Assembly (NCBI GenBank): GCA_019925095.2
Contig: CM034390.1
Location: 2,343,501 to 2,407,500, forward strand
Direction: 5' to 3'
Length of the DNA stretch: 64,000 nt
Source of the DNA: Dendrolimus kikuchii
Lineage: Eukaryota; Arthropoda; Insecta; Lepidoptera; Lasiocampidae
The number at the start of each line of letters is the position of its first letter. Within the stretch, counting starts at the first letter, position 1. The notes beneath the pieces are model-generated. The model was not told where the DNA came from and did no database searches. It saw only the letters and a program-made list of their open reading frames with translations. Of this stretch, positions 40,565 to 49,941 are shown piece after piece. Both the position numbers and the translations under genes were made by a program.

Positions 40565-40877
40565 GAAACACGCGTACGCCGCACGGCTTACAACTATAGC
40601 AAAAAGTGTCGTTACAACTTTTGGTCTTAATTTTTTCCGTCTAGCAACGCGCGATAAGGAACTTCGTTGCAAAAGTTTAACTAGACTAGATTATGTATGG
40701 ATTTACAATTATTTTCATTTCTTCAATACAAATAACTAAATATAATAAGTGCTTACATTTGGATTTTTTCTTGTTCATATTCTCATTGTCAACGGTGTCC
40801 TCTGCCCAAACAACTTTCTTGCGCTGTTGCGCGCGCGTCGGCCGCAGCGTGATAACAGCCATCGGCTCAACAGGCTC
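36664..40877 (-). CDS. PPP1R11: Protein phosphatase 1 inhibitor-3 (PPP1R11), three 3' exons
   Basis: Small, disordered, heat-stable inhibitor of PP1. Exons on minus: 40877-40757 (acceptor ATTTGTAG, donor GTAAGC), 37504-37365 (acceptor AATTGCAG, donor GTAAAT) and 36750-36664 (acceptor ATTCTAG, TAA at 36666-36664). Phases agree. The 115 recovered residues contain the PP1-docking RVxF-type motif KKVVW followed by AEDTVDNENMNKKKSKC. Next come the Cys cluster and CCCIYEKPHKFGESDSEDSD, which match human inhibitor-3 (CCCIYEKP.FGES) as I remember it. The tail is His/Lys-rich then Pro-rich (PAPAPPDKPPA). The start-codon exon, expected to encode about 20 Thr-rich residues, was not found upstream. The 3.2-kb intron holds an RTE copy, foldbacks and a hAT element. 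Confidence 0.88.
36884..37353 (-). mobile_element. RTE-type LINE, internally deleted, beside PPP1R11 exon
   Basis: (TA)n/(CATA)n tail, AYPARELA codons, a gap replaced by TCTCTCTCTCTTCACTC, then YGSESWVWKREHESRVNAVE on minus. It ends 12 nt from the donor of the middle PPP1R11 exon. Confidence 0.85.
37641..37843 (+). mobile_element. Foldback element with 14-bp TSD
   Basis: Two arms of about 70 bp: AATAAAACTACGTTTTAACGG ... GGTTTTTCCGACGTTTCGGCC and its inverse, around TTCCGTGATCACGGCCACTG. Then ATGTATACAAGTCGCGAAAA to AATAT. TSD TAATCAAGTTGAAC at 37627-37640 and 37844-37857. Confidence 0.85.
38090..38470 (-). mobile_element. Helitron-like repeat E fragments
   Basis: ATGCCCACGACTTCGCCCAC and ATTCCCGGGATTAAACATATC blocks, then at 38432-38458 an inverted CACGCGGACGAAGTCGCGG ... 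AAGCTAG end. Confidence 0.5.
38555..39108. mobile_element. hAT-like element with nested family B copy
   Basis: CAGTGTTTTTAAACCTGTGA and GGGACCCCTAGGG at left; inverted CAGTGCTTTTCAATCTTTTC and GCGACCCCTTTAC at right. Imperfect 8-bp TSD (AGATAGAT / TTATAGAT). A minus-sense family B copy occupies 38759-38997. Confidence 0.65.
39115..39820 (-). mobile_element. RTE-type LINE, longest copy in window
   Basis: Minus frame of 163 codons from MVDDVMLEQVNEFVYLGCAF through RVNLGNSVNGALGKLLGAKN, TYGCESWVWKREHESRVNAV and KGMLRWFGHVERMHDERM, then a broken end and (TACA)n. It includes the start of the post-RT region. Confidence 0.9.
39841..40041. mobile_element. Foldback element, arms about 85 bp
   Basis: Left 39841-39928 (CGAAACGTGTGCTG ... 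TTTTACGGGCAG) and right 39958-40041 are inverse copies, with loop TATTTCAAATTTGACAAGTG. The left arm has an AACGC tandem expansion. Confidence 0.8.
40060..40740. other. PPP1R11 intron, unassigned, with (GA)n
   Basis: (GA)n about 32 nt then (CAGA)n at 40519-40564. No other feature. Confidence 0.5.
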
Positions 40878-41039
40878 CTACAAATCACGAATGAAGAAAT
40901 AAATTATACTTATTTAGGCGTAACATTAACAATTAAAAAGAAACGAAATATTACATTTGAATTTGGAATCTGTCATTTTTATATGATTGTTCATTGTGTT
41001 TTCTCATTTTGGCGCCAATACATTGTACAACATTTTGCG

Positions 41040-42090
41040 ATATTAAAATGGAGTGGGGCGATAAAGAGAACCGAATCGCTGTGATTGCATTACACAAAGT
41101 AGGTATGGAGCCAAATGCAATTTTTTAAAACTCCATATACTTGGTATTAGTCAAATGTTTGTGTACCGGGCTATTAATAGGTACAATGAGACCTCCTCTG
41201 TTTGTGACAGAAAAAGACCTGGAATCCACGTAGTGTTCGTACGAAAAAGGCGGTCCAAGCAGTAAGGGAAAGAATTCGAAGAAATCCTGTCCGAAAGCAA
41301 AAAATTTTATCTCGGGAGATGAAGATATCACCTAGAACCATGTCGCGTATTTTAAAAGATGACTTAGGACTTACAGCCTATAAGAGACGCACTGGTTATT
41401 TCTTAACTCATAATTTAAAAAAGAATAGGGTGGTAAAATCGAAACAACTACTAAAGCGGTACGCAAAGGGAGGTCAGAAAAATTTTGTTTATGGATGAGA
41501 AATTTTTTACAATTGAGCAACATTTTAACAAACAAAATGACCGTATTTATGCTCAAAGTTCTAAGGAAGCTTCTCAATTAGTCGACAGAGTGCAGCGTGG
41601 GCATTATCCGTCTTCAGTGATGGTTTGGTGGGGTGTTATCTATGAAGGAGTGACTGAGCCATATTTTTGAGAAAAAGGTATCAAAACATCGGCACAAGTG
41701 TATCAAGACACCATTCTTGAGAAGGTAGGTAAGCCCCTTAACAACACCATGTTCAATAACCAAGAATGGTCCTTCCAGCAAGACTCGGCGCCGGGCCATA
41801 AAGCTCGGTCCACGCAGTCTTGGTTGGAAACGAACGTTTCGAATTTCATCAGAGCTTCAGACTGGCCGTCGTCTAGTCCCGATCTTAATCCGCTGGATTA
41901 TGATTTATGGTCAGTTTTGGAGAGTACGGCTTGCTCTAAACGCCATGATAATTTGGATAGGGACTCCAACAACAATCCATACGGTTGGCAGTGACGAATT
42001 TTCCCATGGAAAGAGTGCGTGCTTCTATTGATAACTGGCCTCAACGTTTAAAGGACTGTATTGCAGCCAATGGAGACCACTTCGAATAAG
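41040..42090 (+). pseudogene. Tc1/mariner transposase remnant, DD37D type
   Basis: Broken by frameshifts and stops. Pieces: an HTH-containing N-terminal part (SREMKISPRTMSRILKDDL), first Asp in FMDEKFFTIEQHF, MVWWGVIYEGVTEPYF, second Asp in WSFQQDSAPGHKARS, third Asp in WPSSSPDLNPLDYDLWS. There are 37 residues between the second and third Asp. C-terminal IDNWPQRLKDCIAANGDHFE ends at TAA about 42089. Terminal repeats not identified. Dead copy. Confidence 0.85.
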
Positions 42091-42213
42091 CTTTTTATAT
42101 TTTAAATTGTTTTATATTTATGTATTAAACTAACACATTGTAAAATGTCCTTAATTCTAATATATTTGTCCATGTCTTCTAGAGTTTTAACATTACTGCG
42201 TGTCTATTACGTA

Positions 42214-42481
42214 CAGTGATGGATTTAAACTAGGGGCATTAGGGTCTAGGGCCCAGGACGGCGAAATTATCGAGGGAAAATTTGGAGTCTCAGTAAAAAA
42301 AAAATCTTTCTGCTATAAAATCAATGATTTTCAAAAATTAGGAAGTTATTGGTTTCATGCCAAATCTTAAAAATCGAGTTCTCATTGGATATTTACTTTT
42401 ATTGAAGTAGTTACAATGCATAGATAATAGGTCAGAATTTTCACGGTGTCCCAGGGCGGCACTTAGTTAAATCCGGCCCTG
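42214..42481. mobile_element. hAT-type MITE, 268 bp
   Basis: CAGTGATGGATTTAAACTAG at left; inverted CAGGGCCGGATTTAACTAAG at right. TSD ATTACGTA / ATTATGTA (7 of 8 match) at 42206-42213 and 42482-42489. Confidence 0.75.
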
Positions 42482-42582
42482 ATTATGTATTACATATACT
42501 TAAATTTATTATGCTTGTCATTTGTATCCTACCTGTAACCTTTCCCATTATAAGATCAGCGTATAAAACCCCACTGCTTTGC

Positions 42583-42902
42583 TCCGGCCTTTTTTTTAAA
42601 TTGCAGATCAGCAGACAGGCAGACGGCCCACTTGATGGAAAGCAGTTACCATCGCCTGTGGACATTTGCAACACCAAAGTTGCTACAAATGCACTGCTGC
42701 TCTCTTAAAGGAAACTTGAACTTGGTCACTAATGCCGGAACACAACTCAAAGTTGTTATGGCGACACACTTTAGACCAGGGGTGGTAGCCATCCAGTCGG
42801 GCAAATGCCCTACCACCTGGCTGTGGGTTGTTAAGTCGCCTCTTACGACAGGCCGCCCGGCCGAAGGAAATTGTATTCTTTCTCCGTTCCTGCACGGATA
42901 AA
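42583..42902 (-). mobile_element. LINE 3'-end repeat, family B (full-length repeat)
   Basis: Poly(T), GCAGATCAGCAGACAGGCAG ... GTCGCCTCTTACGACAGGCC ... CCGTTCCTGCACGG. The minus frame continues for 111 codons toward 42981, ending in LINE-like NGERIQFPSAGRP. Confidence 0.8.
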
Positions 42903-43315
42903 ACTGCCTCCCCTTAATTAAGGAAAAAGACGGTACAGCTACCATGTTTGTCCAAGACGGATTGGCGAGATTTTTGTACATCGATCATCTCAAAACTCGT
43001 ATTTGTTATTTCAAATATTGCTGTATTGCAAATGTAACTCTGTCATCATACAGTGCATTAGTACATAGAGTTATTTAGTTTCAGAAATGGCAACTTTATT
43101 ATTCAGTAGTATACTGGTAACATTGTAGCTCTATGAACTCTCTCCTCTCTGTGTTTGCAATGCTTTGTCTAGTCACATGTTTATAATCTAATAATCATGA
43201 TTTTAATGATACATAATAAAAAAAACTTAAGATGGATATGTTTGTATAATTTTGAAGACTCCAGAAGACCCCAGTCACCGATATTGTACATTTATTTTAG
43301 TCTATTTCCATAGTT

Positions 43316-43653
43316 GGTCTGAAAGAGAGTGTCGGGGTGAAGGTAAGGAAAGGAATGCTCCGGTGGTTCGGGCATGTGGAAAGAATGCATGATGAAGGAA
43401 TGACTAAACAGATATACAATGCAAAAGTGGATGGATGCAGAAGTCGTGGAAGGCCACGACACACCTTCCATGATCAAATTGATCGTGTACTAGCAGAAGG
43501 CGATGTCAGGAGTCTTAAGAACAGACGAGCGTGCATGACAAGAGTTATGAATGTGAAAGAAGCAAGTGAGGTGTGTAAGAATAAGCCTAAATGGCGCTGT
43601 TGTTCGTGCCTACCCCACAAGGGAACTGGCGTGAAGTTATCTATGTATGTATG
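43316..43653 (+). mobile_element. RTE-type LINE, 5'-truncated, 13-bp TSD
   Basis: GVKVRKGMLRWFGHVERMHD through GRPRHTFHDQIDRVLAEGDV, then (TGTA)n. TSD TATTTCCATAGTT at 43303-43315 and 43654-43666. Confidence 0.9.
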
Positions 43654-44009
43654 TATTTCCATAGTTCTTACACTCTTTATCTGATTTTGAGTTAAGTTTA
43701 AAATTCTTACCTGATTATATGAATTAGCTAGATAATCAAATAAAGTACAAAAAAGTATAATTAAGAGATTTAATTTCACCGCAATTATATTTGTATATAC
43801 CTTCACCTTGCACAGAATGACACCCATTATCAAACTGATTTAATTTCAAAAATAATACTTTTTAATACAAATTACACTCATGCTTAATGACTTCATATTT
43901 GTATATACCTTAACCTTGTAAACTGATAATTTTGACATCTTGCATATTATAATATTCTTTTCTTACACTTAAGATAAGATTTATATCAAAAAGATAAAAT
44001 ATAGTATTA

Positions 44010-47000
44010 TTATCCAACAATTTTCTTTTCATACAATCCCTCAATTTTGGCATCATGATAGCCTAAGAAATTTGATAAGATATCCCTTGTATGCTCTCCT
44101 AAGGTAGGAGGTGCAAGCTTGACTTCATTTCCACCACAGCTGTACTCCGTCGGAGGTCCTACCAACTTAATATTACCAGCATTAGGATGAGGCAATTCCT
44201 TTACAAGCCCTATAGCTTTTACATGTTCATCGTTGAAAACATCCTGCATTCTATTGACAGGGCCGTTGGGGAATGTAGCATTCTTGAAAAGCTCTGTCCA
44301 TTCTCTGCTTGTTTTCAATATTATCACTTCACTGATTATTCTGATGATTTCCTCCCGATTTTGGACTCTCGAAGAGTTATCTTTGAATCGTTCATCATTT
44401 ATCAAATCATCTCTATTGATAATCTTGCAGAAATCTGCAAACTGCGCATTGGATCCTGTGCCAATGACCATGTTACCATCTTTCGTTTTAAACGCTTGGT
44501 AAGGTACTAGATTAGCATGCGCTGTACCCCAACGCTGGCCTTCAATACCACAGTTCAAATAAATCGTCGCAACATTGATCATGCTTGATATCTGAGTTGA
44601 CAGGAGGTTGCAATCTATCTTCTGACCTTTGCCAGTTTTCTGACGATGGTACAATGCAGTTACGATGGCCCCGAAAGCGTGGAGACCGGTAGTGATATCT
44701 GTGATTGCAACACCTGGCTTGCAGGGGTTGCCATCTTTCTCACCAGTTGTATTGAGTAATCCACCCATAGCTGATGCAATTACATCATAACTGAAAATAA
44801 GAAAAGTGTTAAGGCGTGATATATAGACCAATGAAGGTCATTGCATAACAGGTTTGTTAACATTGTCTGTATATTTTTTCAAGACGGCCTCTGTGGTTGA
44901 GCGGGCTAAGCCTTTGCCGGCCTACCTCACTTCAACGCAGAGGCTCCGGGTTCGATTCCTGGTATAGTAAATTTCGGAAATGTATTTTCTCCGTTATTTA
45001 CTATGGTCTGGGTGTCTGGGATCGGCCCCAGAGTAGTCCGTTGTATATTACCCATAACACAAGCGTAACTTGCTTAATTTGGGGATATACAATGTGTGTG
45101 TTTGTCTGCCGATTATAAAAAAAAAAAAACTAATTTACTTATCAGATTTTAATGATGATATTTTAATGCTAGTATTATAATACTTCTATATTTTATATTA
45201 TGTCTTATGTCGCTATGCGCGTGTTGCCAGGCGCGGAAGACGTCGAATTACTACGTAACAACCTTCATGATGGTTCCTAGGAACTATCACGCCCTTTTAA
45301 TTTGCCTTAATCTTTAACCTTTGCCCTCATCATGCAATTTTACATATTATAATTCACCATTTTATATATTGAAAGAGCTGCAGCAGTGAGTCTGTTTGCT
45401 CTCTCATGTCTCTACTAAACCTATGGAACATGATAATATCAATTTAATTCAAGATAAGTGAATGTACATGGGTGTTGTGTCCCAGCACTAGCTAGTGTAT
45501 AGTAAGTAACATTGCCTACATTTCGGAACTCCCTTAGAAAGTACCATCTGTCTTTAAATAAATATGTCTAATATATTAAACATTTACTTATTTATCTATT
45601 GTAATATATGTTAAGATAAAATGCTTGTCACATATAATGTTAACGAATATATCTATTTAGATTATTTTGTATATACATATATATATTACTACTAATGACT
45701 AAACAGATATACAATGCAAAAGTGGATGGATGCAGAAGTCATGTAAGGCCACGACACACCTTCCATGATCAAATTGATCGTGTATTAGCAGAAGGTGATG
45801 TCAGGAGCCTTAAGAACAGACGAGCGTGCATGACAAGAGCTATGAATGTCAATGAAGCAAGTGAGGTGTGTAAGAATAAGCCTGAATGGTGCTCTGTTGT
45901 TTGTGCCTACCTCGCAAGGGAACTGGTGTGAAGTTATGTGTGTGTGTGTGTACATATGTATTAAATGTATAAATTAGTGTAAGTATGTATATTTAAACTG
46001 TACAGTCCTATCTTTTTTCTGCTCCACGTACATCACCAGATTAGTTAAGAATTTCTTTGAAGCTAGTTTGCCAGGAAGAGTTCACTTTTAGCGATAAGTC
46101 GCCTCTTGTTTTGCCAAAAAGTAATGTAATTATGCATTTTGTTTTTGTATTTCTTTATTTTGGTGAGCAATAAACTGTTATCTCTAGTGTACTCTCTGTT
46201 ATCTATAGTGTACTCTGTGAGTGCACATCACTAGCGGATCCTTTTTCATTCAGCAGAATTTCAACTTGGAATACCTATACTTGTAAGAAGATTCGAATAG
46301 AAGTTAAATGCAAATATGTGTATTTATTAAAATAAAATATAATTAATCCACAACATAACAGTGAAATATAATAATGTTAATTCACTACAATCAAATTTAA
46401 GCTATAAATATTGACAGTAGAAATATCATAAATATAATGCACTGTAATATAAGAATAATATTGATTAGCATATTTCTATTTTAATTTAAACAAATTAGCC
46501 TTTGAATTATGTAAAACATCAAAAATACTTCTTTCAATTCTTTTAAATATCTTAAGTCATGACTCATACTTAGATATACAGCACAAATTCATATTATTAT
46601 AACCTTGCAAGCAATTGGTATCTTATAATTGCTATTCTTGAACATTTATCATTTGAACTGAAATCTACTATATATAAAAATGAATTTTTGTTCCCTATAG
46701 CTTCTGTACCATTTCTCCTGTCGAGTTAAAATCTTATTGTTGGTATTTAGGTGAAAGTTGCTGGCATAGAAACATCAAACTGCTATAGATGATGCTCAAG
46801 TTGTAATCAGTAATACAAATTATGACACAGGCATTACACTGCAAGCTGGGCATTACGTAATGTTGGGACTCTTGCAAATAAGGATATTGAATTGAACTGA
46901 AAATCTTAGATCAATATATTCTTACCCAGGCTTTTTGGTGTAAGGTCCAGTTGGTCCAAACCCAGTTATAGCACAATATATTAACTTAGGGTTAACCTTC

Positions 47001-47103
47001 TTCAGCCTTTCATAGCCAATTTCAAGCATATCCAGTTTACCCGGGACAAAATTCTCAACCAGCACATCACATTTCCTTGTCAGGTCATAAATTAGCTGTT
47101 TAC
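44010..47103 (-). CDS. Sugct: Succinyl-CoA:glutarate CoA-transferase (SUGCT), two 3' exons
   Basis: Mitochondrial family III (CaiB/BaiF) CoA transferase that moves CoA from succinyl-CoA to glutarate in lysine/tryptophan breakdown. Exons on minus: 47103-46926 (acceptor ATTGCAG, donor GTAAG) and 44790-44010 (acceptor TTATTTTCAG, stop at 44012-44010). Joined frame: CDVLVENFVPGKLDMLEIGY, YCAITGFGPTGPYTKKPG then YDVIASAMGGLLNTTG, PGVAITDITTGLHAFGAI (the Asp at 44699-44697 aligns with the family's catalytic Asp), RWGTAHANLVPYQAFKTKDG, FPNGPVNRMQDVF, APPTLGEHTRDIL. About 318 residues are present against about 440 in the family. The N-terminal third with the presequence is not seen up to 64000. Either the missing exons are further upstream across the LINE insertion, or the gene is 5'-truncated. 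Confidence 0.9.
44883..45130 (+). mobile_element. tRNA-derived SINE in SUGCT intron
   Basis: Head resembles a tRNA gene: A-box-like TGTGGTTGAGCGGG (44892-44905) and B-box GGGTTCGATTCC (44948-44959). Body includes GATCGGCCCCAGAGTAGTCC and ATTACCCATAACACAAGCGT. Tail is poly(A) at 45118-45130. The body segment at 45047-45076 matches the minisatellite at 20235. Confidence 0.8.
45140..45690. other. SUGCT intron, unassigned
   Basis: AT-rich sequence with a short GC-richer patch (45205-45300). No recognised feature. Confidence 0.35.
45694..45950 (+). mobile_element. RTE-type LINE 3' fragment
   Basis: MTKQIYNAKVDGCRSH through VRSLKNRRACMTRAMNV to a (TG)n-modified tail. Immediately after, 46000-46200 resembles the 3' UTR of the LINE at 19214-19797 (TTTTAGCGATAAGTCGCC, GAGCAATAAACTGTTATCT). 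Confidence 0.8.
46230..46920. other. SUGCT intron, unassigned
   Basis: AT-rich; no exon or recognised repeat before the exon at 46926. Confidence 0.35.
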
Positions 47104-47503
47104 CTGCAATGCATAATTTAAAGATTAAAATAATATTAATATCTTTTTATTTTGTGGTTATAATGAAGCCAACAGCCTAATTAGTTGTAGAAAAAAAATT
47201 GTAGGTACTGTGTATATCATATATAACCCTAAATATAAGCCAAGTAAATAAGCACTAAAATATTACAGCCTTTTTATAGGTACAGTTGACTCTCGATAAT
47301 TTGAAACTCAAGGGACCAGAGATAAATTGTCAAGAGTTTAAAATAACAAGCATTTAAATAACCAGAGGGGGAAGGGGGACTCAAATAAATAAGCATTTGT
47401 TCAAAATTTGTCATTTATTATTTCTATATTATTATTATGTATTAACAATTAAATTCAATAATACAATTATTCACAAATTTTTATTTCAAAAAGAAGTCCG
47501 TAA

Positions 47504-47525
47504 AGGGAACTGGCGTGAACTTATG

Positions 47526-47553
<28 letters not shown>
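47504..47553 (+). mobile_element. 50-bp RTE tail insertion with about 60-bp TSD
   Basis: AGGGAACTGGCGTGAACTTA plus (TGTA)7-8, flanked by near-identical direct repeats of about 60 bp (TAACAATTAAATTCAATAAT ... AGAAGTCCGTAA) at 47443-47503 and 47554-47613. Confidence 0.75.
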
Positions 47554-47556
<3 letters not shown>

Positions 47557-47911
47557 CAATTAAATTCAATAATACAATTATTCACAAATTTTTATTTTGA
47601 AAGAAGTCCGTAATCTTATTTTGAGTGAGTGACTTCAGTCTATCATTGTCTAAAGAAGTTTCGATAGTAGTGAGAGCTGCAAAGTAATCGTCATTCGTGT
47701 TGGTTCCGAAGGTGTAGAAGCATAGGGTAGTAAGATATTTCCTTGCCTCATTCACGCTTCAAATTATAGAGAGTAGGAAAGCCCGGACTTCAAAGTATTG
47801 CATGTTTGCGAGCAAAATAATATTCCTTCAACTTCAAATTACCGAAGGGACCAATTAACATTGATTTTATTTAATTTATCGAGTATTTTCAAAGGAGCAG
47901 ATTTTTTTTCA

Positions 47912-48240
47912 ATTTTTTTTTTTATACCTGGAGCACAGCAGACAGGCAGACGGCCCACCTGATGGAAAGCGGTTACCGTCGCCTATGGACGTTTACAACA
48001 CCAGATGTGTCATCAACGCACTGCAGGCCTCAAAGAAATTTTACGACACCCTTTTTAAAAAAAACCATATCATAGCGCTGTGGGAAAACCACGGCTGGGA
48101 GCTCATTCCAAAACCCCACAGTGCGCAAGAGAAACATTGTAGAGAACCGTTGCGTACAAGAGCGAAGCGGCTCTAGGAAGTGGGGGTGAGTGCCCAGCCG
48201 ATGGCGTGCGGGGCGGTGGTAAAAAGAAGACGAAAGCACC
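47912..48240 (-). mobile_element. LINE C-terminus plus family B-type 3' end
   Basis: Poly(T), GCAGACGGCCCACCTGATGG, then on minus an open frame FYHRPARHRLGTHPHF ... FLLRTVGFWNELPAVVFPQR. This copy shows that the B-type 3' end belongs to a LINE with an RTxxxWNxLP C-terminus. Confidence 0.75.
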
Positions 48241-48468
48241 ATTAAATTATCGAAAGATTCAAATTAATGTGTCAAATTATCGAGAGTAGACTGTATGTAA
48301 TATAATAATAGAAAATTAAAATATTCAGGTGTCAGATAAACTATAGACGTATTGGAAAATTTTCTTTCGGTTTTTTCCTAAATATTTCTGCTTATCTTAT
48401 TTTTTTGTATTTTTTTTCTGTTACAGTGGTGTAGTTAAGTATATTTTAATCATATTACTATTTATATA

Positions 48469-49941
48469 ATGTCCTCTGTTGGCGAGGATGTTCCTCCGGA
48501 TAGGGGCAAGTTACCTTTTGATTCTGATATGGACGTGTCCCCTACGGTTCATCAATCATCCGAAAAATTATCAAATAAACGTCATGCCGATTCCAATATT
48601 AATACTCTTTTAAAAAAACCCGCGTCAGTCCCTCTTGTTGCTGCCTCAGCTCAGCACACATTTGTTCGCCCAGGTTACGAACCCAACACTAGAATTACAT
48701 ATTCTGAGCAAGACTCTGGTCCCTTCATTGTGCATGTTGCTCGTTTGGGTAACGATGAATCCTCTACATCAAATAACATGAGAGCTCTTAAGATTGCTCA
48801 AATCATTTACAATAGCAAGGTATCAGGTGTCGATGAGATTAAAAGTATTGGTCGAAATAAAGTGTCTGTTATTTTCAAAAATCACCTTGACGCAAATTGT
48901 TTTGTATCTGACCCTATTCTTTCCTCTCATAACCTATCCGCTTCTATTCCTCGTTTCCAGATTACGCGCATGGGCGTCGTCACTCAAATTCCTTTGGAGT
49001 GGTCACTACAAGAACTGGTTGAATCAACTGAATGTCGTTCCGGTGCTTCTCTAGTAATTAAGGCAAGGCGCCTAAATAAAAAAAAGCGTATCGATGGGAA
49101 CACGGTTTGGGAACCCACTGGTACCGTGGTTCTTACTCTATTAGGTCAAGTCTTGCCTGACCATGTTTATTGCTTTAATATGTCTCTGCCAATGAAATTA
49201 TACACACTACCTACTATTCAGTGCCACAGATGCTGTCGGTTTGGCCATGTCCGCGACCAGTGCCGTTCCTCTCCCCGTTGCTCCCGCTGTGCTGGTTCTC
49301 ACGATTGCTCTGCCTGTAATACCCCCGCTGACAATGTGTCATGCTTGTTCTGCTCAGGTAGTCATTTAGCTACTGACAGCAAATGCCCCGAGCATTCTCG
49401 ACAAAAAGCTATAAAACTAGCTATGTCCCAGGACAATATAAGCTATATGGAAGCCGCTAAAGGTTTCCCACGTGTACGTAGACCCTTCTCTGATATTGTT
49501 AACTCTTCTCTTCCTAGTAAACCGGTATACATTAACAGATCTTCTAATAATATTTATCCACCCTCTCCGTCCCCTGATTTCCCTTCTTTATCTCAGCCTT
49601 CTACCTCCTCTTATAAGAAATCTGTTCCCATTGTTCGCCGACCTAAACCTCTTCCTAGCAAGTCTTACGACCACCAAGCGCATAATAGCATAATATCATC
49701 CCCACCCCCGACTCTTTCTAATGGTTGTGCCCTTAATAATAATATCCCTACTAATAAAGTTTTTCCAAATGATGACCTGGTTCAACTTATGACTAAGACT
49801 TTATTAAATATTTTTTCTAAATTCGAAAATGGTTTACCGTACAACGTCACAGAAATGGTTCATTCCATCGTTTCATCTTTAATTAATTTATTTTTAAATA
49901 ATGGCCAAGAACATCATGCAATGGAACTGTCGCAGCATTAA
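48469..49941 (+). CDS. I-clade LINE ORF1 (gag-like nucleic-acid-binding protein)
   Basis: 490 residues, intact. The N-terminal third is Ser/Asn-rich and the centre is globular. Three CCHC-like zinc knuckles lie at about residues 246-310: CHRCCRFGHVRDQC (C-x2-C-x4-H-x4-C), CSRCAGSHDCSAC and CLFCSGSHLATDSKC. The KLAMSQDNISYMEAAK block after the knuckles and a Pro/Ser-rich tail are typical of I/jockey gag-like ORF1 proteins, which package element RNA. ORF1 overlaps ORF2 by 41 nt in a different frame. ATG at 48469 is the first in-frame start after an AT-rich leader. Confidence 0.9.
   Translation: MSSVGEDVPPDRGKLPFDSDMDVSPTVHQSSEKLSNKRHADSNINTLLKKPASVPLVAASAQHTFVRPGYEPNTRITYSEQDSGPFIVHVARLGNDESSTSNNMRALKIAQIIYNSKVSGVDEIKSIGRNKVSVIFKNHLDANCFVSDPILSSHNLSASIPRFQITRMGVVTQIPLEWSLQELVESTECRSGASLVIKARRLNKKKRIDGNTVWEPTGTVVLTLLGQVLPDHVYCFNMSLPMKLYTLPTIQCHRCCRFGHVRDQCRSSPRCSRCAGSHDCSACNTPADNVSCLFCSGSHLATDSKCPEHSRQKAIKLAMSQDNISYMEAAKGFPRVRRPFSDIVNSSLPSKPVYINRSSNNIYPPSPSPDFPSLSQPSTSSYKKSVPIVRRPKPLPSKSYDHQAHNSIISSPPPTLSNGCALNNNIPTNKVFPNDDLVQLMTKTLLNIFSKFENGLPYNVTEMVHSIVSSLINLFLNNGQEHHAMELSQH

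Larger units (their letters stand above)
47283..48293 (-). mobile_element. Tigger/pogo-type DNA transposon remnant
   Basis: TIRs CAGTTGACTCTCGATAATTTGA and (inverted) CAGTCTACTCTCGATAATTTGA, with TA at 47281-47282 and 48294-48295. Minus strand at 47600-47770 encodes a decayed transposase C-terminus (VNEARKYLTTLCFYTFGTNT ... LKSLTQNKITDFF). Carries an RTE tip at 47504-47553 and a LINE end at 47912-48240. Confidence 0.8.

Noticed and set aside
44881..45130. tRNA gene
   Set aside because: A- and B-box-like elements are present, but no cloverleaf or anticodon arm is convincing and it runs into a long tail with poly(A); called a SINE.
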